This document shows, piece by piece, positions 51,885 to 62,865 of a stretch of DNA of 64,000 bases. Position 1 is the stretch's first letter. Every line of letters starts with the position of its first letter. The notes below the pieces were generated by a model. That model was not told the origin of the DNA, did no database searches, and worked only from the letters and a program-made list of their open reading frames with translations. Position numbers and translations under genes: made by a program. Source of the stretch: Thermodesulfobacteriota bacterium (GTDB lineage: Bacteria > Desulfobacterota > Thermodesulfobacteria > Thermodesulfobacteriales > Thermodesulfobacteriaceae); NCBI GenBank assembly GCA_030578315.1, contig JAUQQL010000001.1, forward strand, positions 1-64,000, in the 5' to 3' direction.

Positions 51885-53006
51885 TTATTTCAAAAAACTT
51901 CCCTTTTTCTCGTCTGCTAGTTTGAACCTATCTTTTAGTTTTTCAAGAACTTTGGGCAAGGTGGTGTACTCCATTTCTTCTGGTGGTAGTCTGTGAGGTT
52001 CAAAGATACCTTGTCTTCTAAGAAAATTAGCCAAAAGTCCACAGTCTCTTCTTGCTTCATCAAAAGCTGGGTCATCAAACAAGTCCGAAGGACCTATAAG
52101 GTATCCATCAGTAATTTGATATCCGGCAGCTATTACTCTTGGAGGACCATCAAAACGGGTAGGCTTTGCATTTCTAAAAGAAACCGGCATAAGTGGCCCA
52201 GTATGAGAACCTCTCATCCAACCTTCTACTAGCCAGGGACGAGCGAAAGGTTCTAGTATTTCGCCTATAGCTGGAAATCCACTTTGAGACCTTACTATAA
52301 GTACAGGGTCGTCCTTTCCTACATACCTTCCTGCCATAAGAGAAAGTTTTTGAGTAGAAGCAGCAGCTGCAATTTCTCCATCAGACTTCCTATAAACTGC
52401 TTTTACTACATATCTGCTGGTTGCTCCTATAAAAACTAAAAGATCATAAAGTTCTTCAGGAGTTTTTAAAGTTATATACATACCACTGTAAACATCCATA
52501 ACCTCAAAAATAAATCCATCGTGCATAGAAGGGTCTATAACTAATCCTGCAGTATTCATAGGGTCAGCAAATATTTCATAAAGGGGTAGATTCCAAGCAC
52601 TGGGAGAAGTTTTATCTGCAAAAAATACCACCACAGGTTCACTTTTTCTTTCTACAAATTCCATTTCTGCAACACCTGGACCCATTCCACGAACATTCCC
52701 AGAGAAAGCATCTGTTAAAAGGTCTTGCCCTGCTCCATACATTTTTAATTTAGCAGCTACTTGCGTCCCCTCCTTAAAGGCATTCCAGGCTAATTCATGA
52801 ACTTCGGAAGAATCAACTCCTTTAGTGTGAGTCATAACCAAGGCTATGTCATCTCCACAAACTAGTACCGAAAGGTCTCTTATTATTCCTTTATCTTTTC
52901 CATCTTCAGCTACTTCTTGTACTTTACTCACTACCTCCTTATGAACTGAAGAATGACCTACAAAACCACCTATATCAGCTTTTATCACTGAAAGAGTAAT
53001 CTTCAT
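51885..53006 (-). CDS. fbp: Bifunctional fructose-1,6-bisphosphate aldolase/phosphatase (archaeal-type class V)
   Basis: KITLSVIKADIGGFVGHSSVH, CGDDIALVMTHTKG, YGAGQDLLTDAFSGNVRGMGPGVAEMEF, DPSMHDGFIFEVMDV. Confidence 0.95.
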   Translation of the reverse strand: MKITLSVIKADIGGFVGHSSVHKEVVSKVQEVAEDGKDKGIIRDLSVLVCGDDIALVMTHTKGVDSSEVHELAWNAFKEGTQVAAKLKMYGAGQDLLTDAFSGNVRGMGPGVAEMEFVERKSEPVVVFFADKTSPSAWNLPLYEIFADPMNTAGLVIDPSMHDGFIFEVMDVYSGMYITLKTPEELYDLLVFIGATSRYVVKAVYRKSDGEIAAAASTQKLSLMAGRYVGKDDPVLIVRSQSGFPAIGEILEPFARPWLVEGWMRGSHTGPLMPVSFRNAKPTRFDGPPRVIAAGYQITDGYLIGPSDLFDDPAFDEARRDCGLLANFLRRQGIFEPHRLPPEEMEYTTLPKVLEKLKDRFKLADEKKGSFLK

Positions 53007-53104
53007 AAAAAACCTCCTTATAAAAAGTTTTTTCTTTTATCCGAAAATATTATAAAATATTATTTAAAAAATTATAACCTGATTTTTTCAAATCTAAAAC
53101 TTTT

Positions 53105-53410
53105 ATGTCAGAAGAAAAAGATAAGACAGCAGTTGCTCTTGAGTACGATTCAAAAGAAGCAGTTCCTAAAGTTGTAGCTAAGGGTAAAGGTTATTTAGCT
53201 GAATTAATTTTAGAAATAGCTAAAAAATATGGAATTCCTATAAAAAAAGATGACAAGTTAGTAAAAGAACTTTACAAGCTGGAATTAGAAAAACCTATTC
53301 CTTCTGAGCTTTATCAAGCTGTAGCTGTTGTTCTGTCCTGGGCTTTTAAGCTTAACCAAAAATTGAAAGAAAAAGTTTTAAAAAATCTGGAAGAGCATCA
53401 TCATAAATAA
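53105..53410 (+). CDS. FlhB C-terminal-domain-like (FlhB2/EscU family) orphan protein
   Basis: [71 protein letters not shown]. Confidence 0.85.
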   Translation: MSEEKDKTAVALEYDSKEAVPKVVAKGKGYLAELILEIAKKYGIPIKKDDKLVKELYKLELEKPIPSELYQAVAVVLSWAFKLNQKLKEKVLKNLEEHHHK

Positions 53411-54195
53411 GAAATTTCTCCAGTGGAAACTTTGTAAATTTTATTTTCGGTTTTTAAAATGAGTTCTCCCTTTTCACTTACATCTAAAGCCTTTCCTACT
53501 ATAGTCTCAAATGGCTTGTTTTCTAAATCTAAACCATATTTTATCCATCTTCCCAAAGTATCGGTGAAAAGTTTAAAGTCTTTTATAATGAGATTTTCTA
53601 CAGGTGAATCTTCTAAGTTTTTTCTTTCATAAAATCTTAAAAAACCTAAATAAAATGAAAGCCATTTAATAAAAAAGTTAAGTACTTTTTCTATCTTAAC
53701 TTCGTATCCGAGAAGACTTTTTAAACTGATAGCATTAAGAAACTCAGGTAAAGAATTATTTACATTAACACCCACCCCCACAATATACCACTCTTTATAT
53801 TTTTCTATTAAAACTCCAGCTACTTTTTTTCCTTGATAGTGTAAGTCATTTATCCACTTAATTTTAACTTCTTTAACGCCAACCTCATCTAAACATTTTT
53901 TCAATGCTAGTCCAAAGACTAAAGAAAAGAGCCCCTCATTTTCAGGCAAAAATTCATTAAAAAGAGAAATTGCTATCCAAAGTCCTCCCGGTTCTGCTAT
54001 CCATTTTCTATTCCATCTTCCTTTAGCTTGAAAAAGTTTATCAGCCCAGATTATTCTTCCATTAGCTGTAGAAGGAAAGATTTCTAAGAGTTTTACAGCA
54101 AGGGCCATAGCTCTTTCTAAAGAAGGAAAGTGCCAAATTTCTTTTCCTAATTCAGGAAAATAAATAGAAAAAGAAAAGAGGTTTTTTAGCTCCAC
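53401..54195 (-). CDS. birA: Biotin-[acetyl-CoA-carboxylase] ligase
   Basis: [36 protein letters not shown]-like catalytic loop, [29 protein letters not shown]. Confidence 0.88.
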   Translation of the reverse strand: MELKNLFSFSIYFPELGKEIWHFPSLERAMALAVKLLEIFPSTANGRIIWADKLFQAKGRWNRKWIAEPGGLWIAISLFNEFLPENEGLFSLVFGLALKKCLDEVGVKEVKIKWINDLHYQGKKVAGVLIEKYKEWYIVGVGVNVNNSLPEFLNAISLKSLLGYEVKIEKVLNFFIKWLSFYLGFLRFYERKNLEDSPVENLIIKDFKLFTDTLGRWIKYGLDLENKPFETIVGKALDVSEKGELILKTENKIYKVSTGEISYL

Positions 54196-54842
54196 TTCTC
54201 TTTAATGCGTTTAATAATTTTTTCAAGATAAGGAAGATCTTTTTCGGGACAGAGTCCTATTAAAGGTTTTTCTGCTGGCACCACTTCAAAAGGAGAAAAA
54301 TAAAGTTTATAAACAATAAAAATTCCTTCCTCCCCAAGATAAATAGGGACTTCTCTTTTCATAAAACTCATGATTAACAACTCGTCTCCTTTTTTTACTC
54401 TTACTTTCCCTAAGCCTTGTTTTTCTATTTTTTGAGCAAGTGATGGACTTAAAATATAGCGAGCAGTTTCTGGAGCTTTGATAGTATATAAAGTGGAAAG
54501 AAGAATTTCAGAAATTATTTCCTCCTGAGAAAGAGGATGTTCAATTTCTAAAACCAATTCTTCAGCTTCTACGAATTTGTTTAAAAGTTCTTGTCGTACA
54601 TTTTTAACTATTCCATCAATTTTAGCATTTATAGTTTTTAAGTTTTTTTCTCTTTCTAAAACAAAAAGAGGAGTTCCTGGTTTTTCTAACCATTTTCCAG
54701 AAGGGCCAAAAACTTTGTCTCCTTCTTTTACTTTAATTTCTCTTAGATATCCTGTGTGGGGAGTCAAAACAGAATAAATTTTTAAAGGTCTTGTTCTAAA
54801 CTTTTTAATTATTTCGTTTAACTCTTTAAAGTTGATTTTCAT
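54186..54842 (-). CDS. Putative biotin/lipoyl-attachment-like protein with two biotinyl-like segments
   Basis: LEREKNLKTINAKIDGIV aligns with LEAMKMENEIRAPVDGVV; second segment GDELLIMSFMKREVPI...GEEGIFI aligns with AMKMEVPI; overlaps birA start within a carboxylase gene cluster. Confidence 0.65.
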   Translation of the reverse strand: MKINFKELNEIIKKFRTRPLKIYSVLTPHTGYLREIKVKEGDKVFGPSGKWLEKPGTPLFVLEREKNLKTINAKIDGIVKNVRQELLNKFVEAEELVLEIEHPLSQEEIISEILLSTLYTIKAPETARYILSPSLAQKIEKQGLGKVRVKKGDELLIMSFMKREVPIYLGEEGIFIVYKLYFSPFEVVPAEKPLIGLCPEKDLPYLEKIIKRIKEKWS

Positions 54843-54853
54843 AAAATTTTTGT

Positions 54854-57067
54854 TTATCTATAATAAAGGTTTTGTCCTCCCATAGTTAACAGTGCGGTAA
54901 AAAGTTTTTTTCTTAACTCCCTTCTATCCCAGATACCTTGAATATGCCCTCTTCTTAAAGCATTTTCAGCACTGTGATAGTCAGGTGGTATGTCTTGTCC
55001 TGTAGTTTCACGAATTACCCTAGGACCTGCAAATCCTAAACGGGTTGACCTTAAGGCGAACTGATAAGGTGCCGAGCCTAAAAAGCTAGCTACAGGACCT
55101 GCGTAAGAATTATTATCGTAAACTACTATATAAAGACCTCCAGCTTCTACATATTCTCGTACTGCTATAGTACATCTAGGCATCTGAACAACTCCCAAAG
55201 TTCCTTCATGTATTCTTATGCCACCTGTGGAGTGAACCAAAGCTAAAAAAGGACGACGAGTTATTTTAGCTATTTCTATAGCCCTTATAAATTTTTCTCC
55301 TTCTGCTACTCCTACTGTTCCCTGTCTAAAATCTCCTATAAGCATTACTGCTATAAGAGAAATACCTCCAATTTTAGCTTCAAAAGAAAGAAGAGCTGAA
55401 TTTAAACCTGTTCTTTCTTTAGCTTCTTTTAGTTTTTCACTATACCCCTCAAAATTTAAAGGATTGATAGAAGAAATTTCGTCGTTAAAAGTTCTTATAC
55501 TTCCTTTGTCAAAAATATTATTTAAATACCAAGTATACTCTAAAGAAAAGTGATAATTACAGTTAGGACAGACTCCACAAAATTCTCCATAAAGGTCCGG
55601 AACCCAAAGATCTGGACAACCGTACTTTTCTGCTTGCGGACAGGAAACTGTTTTATCTTCTAAAGCCAAAGGACTTTCATAAGGAGTTGTTTCTTCAGGA
55701 ATATATTGAGTACTTATTTTAGGTTTAAGTTTTTTTCCTACAATAAGATTGTAAACTGTTTTTACCGGATCTGAAACCGGTTTTAAAAGTACTGAAGATT
55801 CGCTAGTTAATTCGGTTAAAAATTTTTTAAAACTTTTTTGCCCTTGTTTTAAAATTTTATACTTTATTTCATTTTTTACTTTTAAACTTAAATTATGACT
55901 TACTTCTATAAAAGATTTTATTATGCTTTTAGGTTCGTAAACAGCCCATTTAGTCATTTTTCGGTATTTTTTTATTCTATTTTCTATTAAAATCTCTTTT
56001 TCGTCTTCACTTAAATCCCAGTCTACATAAAATTTAAAATTTTCTGAGTCTTGTTTAGACAAGACGTATTTTCTAAACATTTTCAAACTTTTGGTTTGAA
56101 GAACTACTTCATCAGTAGCTTTGATAAGTTCGATTTTTAATCTTCTGAAAAACTCAAAATCTCTTCTACGAGCTCCTAATGGAGGTTCAGGAATAATTCG
56201 GTCTATAGTGCCTAACTCTAAGTTATCATAAGAGGTTAATTTTAAAAATTTAGCACATTTTTCTACTAATTCTCGAGGAGGTCTTTCATCTTTTAAATTA
56301 GCTTCAATAGCTGCTGCCCCTTCAGGACTTATGACCGAATAATAACCCTTCTCAGCCATAAGTCTTAAATCAGTAAGTCCTATAGCTTCTGCTCCTCCAG
56401 AACCCCCTTCAGAAATAAAAGAAATGGTAGGAACTTTAAGACCAGCCATGTAATAAAGATTTTTAGCAATTTGCTGAGCTGCTCCAGGATAGTCTTCAAT
56501 AGGATAAGCACCGGGAGTGAAAATAAAAAAATGAATAGGAATACCTTCGGTCTCAGCCATTTTCATATAACGTAAAGCTTTTTCATTTCCCCAAGGTTTA
56601 GCGCTCCCTCCTTGTCTATATTCTTCACCATGACCTTTTTCGTGTCCTATTACCATAACTTGATGAAAGTAAAGTTCATTGTCAACCTTACGAATTAACA
56701 TAGCTTTAGCACACACTATTGCAGGGTCAATGTTGATATCTCTTTCTCCTCCTAGTTCCATGTAACTATCATAAACATTTTCCAATATGTCTTGTAAGGT
56801 AAATCTTTGAGGATGTCTCACTATTTTAACTATCTCATAAGGTGTTAAGGTTTTTTCAGCTTCTTGAATTAATTTTTCTATTTTTCTATTAGTTTCTTCA
56901 GTAAAGCTTTTTAGTTCTTCAATTGAATAAGAGTAAAAATTTTGATGAACTTTTAAAAGCTCCTCTATAATTTCACGAATATTAAAAAAGTTTTCTCCTT
57001 TTATATCTTTTATGTAAATTGCAGTTTCTATAAGATGGGTTAATTTTTTATGAAGTTCTATTCTCAT
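54854..57067 (-). CDS. Fused acyl/acetyl-CoA carboxylase carboxyltransferase (AccA-like N-half, AccD-like C-half)
   Basis: N-half: VMVIGHEKGHG, FFIFTPGAYP, EGGSGGAEAIG, YSVISPEGAAAI. C-half: CGVCPNCNYHFSLE zinc ribbon, HSTGGIRIHEG, GPRVIRETTGQ. Confidence 0.88.
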   Translation of the reverse strand: MRIELHKKLTHLIETAIYIKDIKGENFFNIREIIEELLKVHQNFYSYSIEELKSFTEETNRKIEKLIQEAEKTLTPYEIVKIVRHPQRFTLQDILENVYDSYMELGGERDINIDPAIVCAKAMLIRKVDNELYFHQVMVIGHEKGHGEEYRQGGSAKPWGNEKALRYMKMAETEGIPIHFFIFTPGAYPIEDYPGAAQQIAKNLYYMAGLKVPTISFISEGGSGGAEAIGLTDLRLMAEKGYYSVISPEGAAAIEANLKDERPPRELVEKCAKFLKLTSYDNLELGTIDRIIPEPPLGARRRDFEFFRRLKIELIKATDEVVLQTKSLKMFRKYVLSKQDSENFKFYVDWDLSEDEKEILIENRIKKYRKMTKWAVYEPKSIIKSFIEVSHNLSLKVKNEIKYKILKQGQKSFKKFLTELTSESSVLLKPVSDPVKTVYNLIVGKKLKPKISTQYIPEETTPYESPLALEDKTVSCPQAEKYGCPDLWVPDLYGEFCGVCPNCNYHFSLEYTWYLNNIFDKGSIRTFNDEISSINPLNFEGYSEKLKEAKERTGLNSALLSFEAKIGGISLIAVMLIGDFRQGTVGVAEGEKFIRAIEIAKITRRPFLALVHSTGGIRIHEGTLGVVQMPRCTIAVREYVEAGGLYIVVYDNNSYAGPVASFLGSAPYQFALRSTRLGFAGPRVIRETTGQDIPPDYHSAENALRRGHIQGIWDRRELRKKLFTALLTMGGQNLYYR

Positions 57068-57071
57068 TTTT

Positions 57072-58463
57072 TTAACTTGGTAAAAATTGATAAATCATAT
57101 CTAATTTTTCTTCTAAATACTCTTTGTTAGTTTTCAATTTTTCTCCCTTAGAAGTAGCACCTTCTATAACCAAATTTTGAAGAAATTTACGACAACGCTC
57201 TTTAGCTAACTCTAGGGTTTCACCGTATATTATAGCTAAAGCCAAGTTTGGATCAAACTGAGTGGGAATGTTATAAGGTTTATCCTGAGGAACATGAGTT
57301 CTTACCGTTAACCACGGTTTTGGGGTCCATTCAAAACGGGTAATGGTTCCACTTAAAGGCTTAAAACCTTGAGAAACATCCTCAGCAATTATTCTTAATT
57401 CAATACTAGTACCTTTAAAAACAATATCTTCTTGAGAATACTCTAACTTTTCTTCTAGAGCTACCCTTATTTGTTCTTTAATAAGGTTTATAGAATTTTT
57501 ATTAACAAAAGAAATTTTTGCTGAAATTTCATTTTCTACCTGAATTCTTGTATTTACTTCCATAAGATAGTACTTTCCTTCGGGAGTAACTAACCATTCC
57601 CAAGTACCTACACTATAATATCCGGAGTATTTGGCCAATTTTAAAGAATGTTGTACAATTTCTGACTCTATTTTTTGAAAATCAAGGGGAGATCTCGAAT
57701 TTAAATCAAATCCAGGAGCTACTTCAATTCTTTTTTGTTTAAAGGGACTTTGAATAGTGCAATTTCTGGTACCAAAATGAACATACTCTCCTTTTTTACT
57801 TCCTAAAATTTGAACTTCAACATGTTGAATAACAGGAAGCTTAACCTCGATCAAAACTCCCTCATCACCAAAAAATCTCTTAGCATAAGCTCTAACCTTT
57901 CTAAAGACTGGTCGCACTTCTTCTAAGTTTTTTACTTCCTCAATTCCCATTCCTCCTCCACCACTTGCAGCTTTAATAAATAAGGAGCGATACTCAAATC
58001 CTTCATCTTTTAAAAATTCTAACAACTCTTCTGCTTTAAATTCTGCCTCAATTTCGTTATAAATAGGTTCGGTGGTTCCTGGAATTACAGGAACTTTGAG
58101 TTGAGAAGCTAGCTTTTTAAGGTAGATTTTATTTCCTAAATCCCTTATAGATTCCCATGAAGGTCCTACAAAAATAAGCGGTCTCTCTCTTTTTTCAACC
58201 CTTCTAGCAAATCTATAGTCTTCAGAAAGAAATCCATAACCAGGATGTATAAGGGTGCACTTAGTTTCATCAGCTACAGCAAGTAAATCATTTATATCTC
58301 TGTAGTCAGAAATTCTGAATTTTTTCTTAGCTAAGCGTACATGAAGAGATTCCTCATCTTCCTTAGTATACACCGCTACATAATCTATACCTAACTCTTC
58401 ACAGGCCTCCATTATTCTTAAAGCTATTTCTCCACGATTAGCAATTAAGAGGCGTTCTTTCAT
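57072..58463 (-). CDS. accC: Biotin carboxylase
   Basis: RLLIANRGEIALRIMEACEELGI, HPGYGFLSEDYRFA, KAASGGGGMGI, YYLMEVNTRIQVENEIS. Confidence 0.92.
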   Translation of the reverse strand: MKERLLIANRGEIALRIMEACEELGIDYVAVYTKEDEESLHVRLAKKKFRISDYRDINDLLAVADETKCTLIHPGYGFLSEDYRFARRVEKRERPLIFVGPSWESIRDLGNKIYLKKLASQLKVPVIPGTTEPIYNEIEAEFKAEELLEFLKDEGFEYRSLFIKAASGGGGMGIEEVKNLEEVRPVFRKVRAYAKRFFGDEGVLIEVKLPVIQHVEVQILGSKKGEYVHFGTRNCTIQSPFKQKRIEVAPGFDLNSRSPLDFQKIESEIVQHSLKLAKYSGYYSVGTWEWLVTPEGKYYLMEVNTRIQVENEISAKISFVNKNSINLIKEQIRVALEEKLEYSQEDIVFKGTSIELRIIAEDVSQGFKPLSGTITRFEWTPKPWLTVRTHVPQDKPYNIPTQFDPNLALAIIYGETLELAKERCRKFLQNLVIEGATSKGEKLKTNKEYLEEKLDMIYQFLPS

Positions 58464-58483
58464 AAAATATTTTTTAGAAATAT

Positions 58484-59812
<1,329 letters not shown>

Positions 59813-60892
59813 TCACAATTTTAGGGTTTGAAAAAGATAAGATTTTTGAGGTTGATAAAGGCAAAGAGGTTCTTCTTCTAAATAATCTCCTGTTAATTCG
59901 TAAGCTCTAGCTCTACATCCTCCACAAAATTTGATATATTCGCATATTCCGCATTTTCCCTTATATAATTTAAAATTTCGCAAGTTATTAAAAACTGGAG
60001 ATTTTTCCCAAATTTCTTTAAATTCATTTTTTCTTAAGTCTCCAGCCGTTATCTCTAAGTAGCCACAGGGCTGAACCTTTCCTACATGGGAGATAAAACA
60101 GAAGCCTATTCCAGCTAAACAACCTCTCGTTAAAGCCTCTAAACCGAAAGTTTCCACTTTAACCAAAAGACCTTCCTCCTTAGCTTTTTCCCTTATTATT
60201 CTATAGTAAAAAGGTGCACAGGTAACCTTAAAACTAAGATTAGAACTTTTTCTTTGATGATAAAACCAGGTTAAAACTTTTTCCAACTTTTCACTGAAAT
60301 TTTTTTCTTCTCTAAAGTTTTTTCCTCTTCCAACAGGAACTAAAACGAAAATATGATAAGCAGAAGCTTCAATTTTTTTAGCTAATTCATAAATGTGGGG
60401 TAATTCCTCAAGATTTAAAGGTGTAACAGTGGTATTAATTTGGAAAGGAACTCCCACTTCTTTTAAAATTTTTATTCCCTTTAAAGCATTTTCAAAAGCT
60501 CCTGAAACTCCTCTAAAAGAATCATGACTTTTAGAGCTTGCTCCGTCAAGACTTATGCTTACTCTAGATATTCCACTTCTTTTTAACTCTAGAGCAATTT
60601 CTTGAGTAAGTAAAGTTCCATTAGTGGCAAGAACTGGATTAAACCCCATAAATTTCGCTTTTTGAATAATATCAAAAAGATCATTTCTTAAAAGAGGTTC
60701 TCCTCCGGTGAGAATCAAAACCGGTTTAGATACTTCTGCAATTTCTTTTAGTATTCTAAAAATTTCCTCAGTTTCAAGCTCTCCTTGATAAGGTCCTCTA
60801 GAAGCTGAAGCTCTACAATGAATACAATCTAAGTTGCAATTACGAGTAAGTTCAAGAGCAACTAAGCGAGGAGAAAAATTAGAGTAATTCAT
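59813..60892 (-). CDS. Radical SAM/SPASM protein, AhbD (alternative heme biosynthesis)-like
   Basis: RLVALELTRNCNLDCIHCRASA, LTGGEPLLRNDLF, SISLDGASSKSHDSFRGVSGAFENAL, C-terminal CGICEYIKFCGGCRARAYELTGDYLEEEPLC. Confidence 0.8.
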   Translation of the reverse strand: MNYSNFSPRLVALELTRNCNLDCIHCRASASRGPYQGELETEEIFRILKEIAEVSKPVLILTGGEPLLRNDLFDIIQKAKFMGFNPVLATNGTLLTQEIALELKRSGISRVSISLDGASSKSHDSFRGVSGAFENALKGIKILKEVGVPFQINTTVTPLNLEELPHIYELAKKIEASAYHIFVLVPVGRGKNFREEKNFSEKLEKVLTWFYHQRKSSNLSFKVTCAPFYYRIIREKAKEEGLLVKVETFGLEALTRGCLAGIGFCFISHVGKVQPCGYLEITAGDLRKNEFKEIWEKSPVFNNLRNFKLYKGKCGICEYIKFCGGCRARAYELTGDYLEEEPLCLYQPQKSYLFQTLKL

Positions 60893-61661
60893 TTTCAGGA
60901 AATTTCTTTACATAGTTTCTTAAAATTCCAATTCCTTCTATTTTTACTTCTACTACATCGCCGTCTTTAAGAGGTCCAACCCCTGGAGGAGTCCCCGTAG
61001 CTATAATGTCTCCAGGATAAAGAGTCATAATATTAGCTATAAATTTTATTAGATCAAAAGGATTAAAAATAAGTTCAGAAGTTGAAGAACTTTGTTTTAG
61101 TTTCCCATTTACATAAGTCTCTATTTTAAGATTTAAAGGATCAAGTTTAGTTTCTATAAAAGGACCTAAAGGAGCGAAAGTGTCAAAACTTTTACTTCTG
61201 CTCCACTGAGAATCTCTTATTTGTAAATCACGAGCAGTTACATCATTAAAACAAGTATAACCCAAAATAGCCTCTTCAATTTCTTTATAAAATCGAGGAC
61301 GATAAAGTTTTTTACCTATTACTATAGCTAATTCTCCTTCATAATGCACTTCTTTACTTTCGGGGGGAAGATAAATGGTTTCTTCAGGTCCTATTACTGC
61401 CGAAGGAGGTTTTAGAAAAAAAATAGGTTCTTTAGGTAAAGGCAATCCAAGTTCTTTTGCATGGTCTTTATAATTTAATCCTACAGCTATAATTTTAGTA
61501 GGTAAAACAGGGGGTAAAACTTTTAGATTTTTAAGTTCATGCACCTTATTAAAAGAATAAACCCTATCTGAAAAACAGGTTTCTGGAATTTCAATTACTT
61601 CCGAATCTATAACTATTCCAAAAAAAAACCTCTCTCCTTTCTGAAATCTTCCTATTTTCAT
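60879..61661 (-). CDS. Fumarylacetoacetate hydrolase family protein
   Basis: AVGLNYKDHAKELG, EGELAIVIGKK, GYTCFNDVTARDLQ, DIIATGTPPGVGPLKDGDVVEVKIEGIG. Confidence 0.93.
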   Translation of the reverse strand: MKIGRFQKGERFFFGIVIDSEVIEIPETCFSDRVYSFNKVHELKNLKVLPPVLPTKIIAVGLNYKDHAKELGLPLPKEPIFFLKPPSAVIGPEETIYLPPESKEVHYEGELAIVIGKKLYRPRFYKEIEEAILGYTCFNDVTARDLQIRDSQWSRSKSFDTFAPLGPFIETKLDPLNLKIETYVNGKLKQSSSTSELIFNPFDLIKFIANIMTLYPGDIIATGTPPGVGPLKDGDVVEVKIEGIGILRNYVKKFPENELL

Positions 61662-61692
61662 AATGTTTAAATTTTAGACCACTATAGAAATA

Positions 61693-62619
61693 TTACAATC
61701 CAGTTTCTCTTAATTTTTTAATTAGTTCTTTTTGTTCTGAAGTAAGATAAGAAGGCATTTGAGGAAGAAGAACTACATAAAGGTCGCCTCTTTTTTCTCC
61801 TTCTAAGGGAAGTCCTAAATTTCTTAATTTGAGTTTAGCTCCTGGTTTGGTCATAGGAGGAACTTTAGCTTTTATTTTTTTTCCTTCCAAAGTAGTAAGT
61901 TCTATTTCATCTCCCAAGAAGAAACTGGTTAAAGGAATTTCTTTTTCTAAGATCAGATTTCCGTTTTCTACCCTGTAGTTAGCAGAAGGAACAAACTTAA
62001 TCTTAAATAAATAAGTTTTAAGAGTTGAACCTACCTTTTTATTTATTCTTAGAACTTGGCCTTCTTTTACTCCAGGAGGAATTTTTATTTTTATCCGCTC
62101 AAAAGTGCCAGGTAAATAAACTTCCTTTTCTCCTCCTTTTATTATTTCTTCTAAAGTAAGAGGAAGTTCTGTCTGAATAGTTTCTTGATAAGTTTCAAAT
62201 GGAGAACTTTCTTCTTCAAAAGGACTTCTAAATAAGTTACTAAAAATTTCACTCAAGTCAAATAAAAAAGCTTTTCCTCCTTTTTTGTTTCTTTTACTGA
62301 AAAAAGTTCCTAGATCTATACCCAAATCTTTAAATACACTTTCAAAATCGAATCCTCTAAAAATATCTTCAGTAGTGTATCTTCTTTCAAATTCTGTTGA
62401 GCCATACATGTCGTAAAGTCTTCTTTTTTCCGGGTCAGAAAGAACTGCATAAGCTTCGTTTATTTCCTTAAATTTTTCTTCAGCTTCTTTACTTCCTTTA
62501 TTTCTGTCAGGATGATACTTCATAGCCAATCTTCTATAGGCTCTTTTAATTTCTTCTTGGGTTGCATCTTTTGAAACTCCTAAAATTTTATAATAGTCCT
62601 TAGCCATAAAAGGCCTCAC
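61693..62619 (-). CDS. DnaJ/CbpA-type co-chaperone (no zinc-finger region)
   Basis: [34 protein letters not shown]-terminal Dna[17 protein letters not shown], ...[12 protein letters not shown]. Confidence 0.92.
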   Translation of the reverse strand: MRPFMAKDYYKILGVSKDATQEEIKRAYRRLAMKYHPDRNKGSKEAEEKFKEINEAYAVLSDPEKRRLYDMYGSTEFERRYTTEDIFRGFDFESVFKDLGIDLGTFFSKRNKKGGKAFLFDLSEIFSNLFRSPFEEESSPFETYQETIQTELPLTLEEIIKGGEKEVYLPGTFERIKIKIPPGVKEGQVLRINKKVGSTLKTYLFKIKFVPSANYRVENGNLILEKEIPLTSFFLGDEIELTTLEGKKIKAKVPPMTKPGAKLKLRNLGLPLEGEKRGDLYVVLLPQMPSYLTSEQKELIKKLRETGL

Positions 62620-62745
62620 CTCTTATAAAATCTAAATTTCAATTAAAAAATAAACTCTTAGTTGAAAAAATCAAGAAATTAAGGATTTAAAGATTGAGAA
62701 ATTTTGACTCAATTTAAGAAATAAATCCACACTTTTTTTTTATGC

Positions 62746-62795
62746 TATTTTTAAGTTTAAAGTATTATTAACGTAATTACAGATACTTAAAAATA
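62746..62795. promoter_or_regulatory. 11-bp inverted repeat in fhs 5' region
   Basis: TATTTTTAAGT 62746-62756 ... ACTTAAAAATA 62785-62795; inner symmetric ATTA/TAAT. Confidence 0.45.
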
Positions 62796-62865
62796 AAACA
62801 TTTGGGCATAGTTTTTGTATAAAATTTCTTGGGAAATTTGGAAAAAACAAAAAAGGAGGGAGGTT

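Noticed and set aside
47892-54777. ORFs 47892..48101 (-), 51993..52232 (+), 54577..54777 (+)
   Set aside because: Antisense to cysS, fbp and the biotinyl-like gene.
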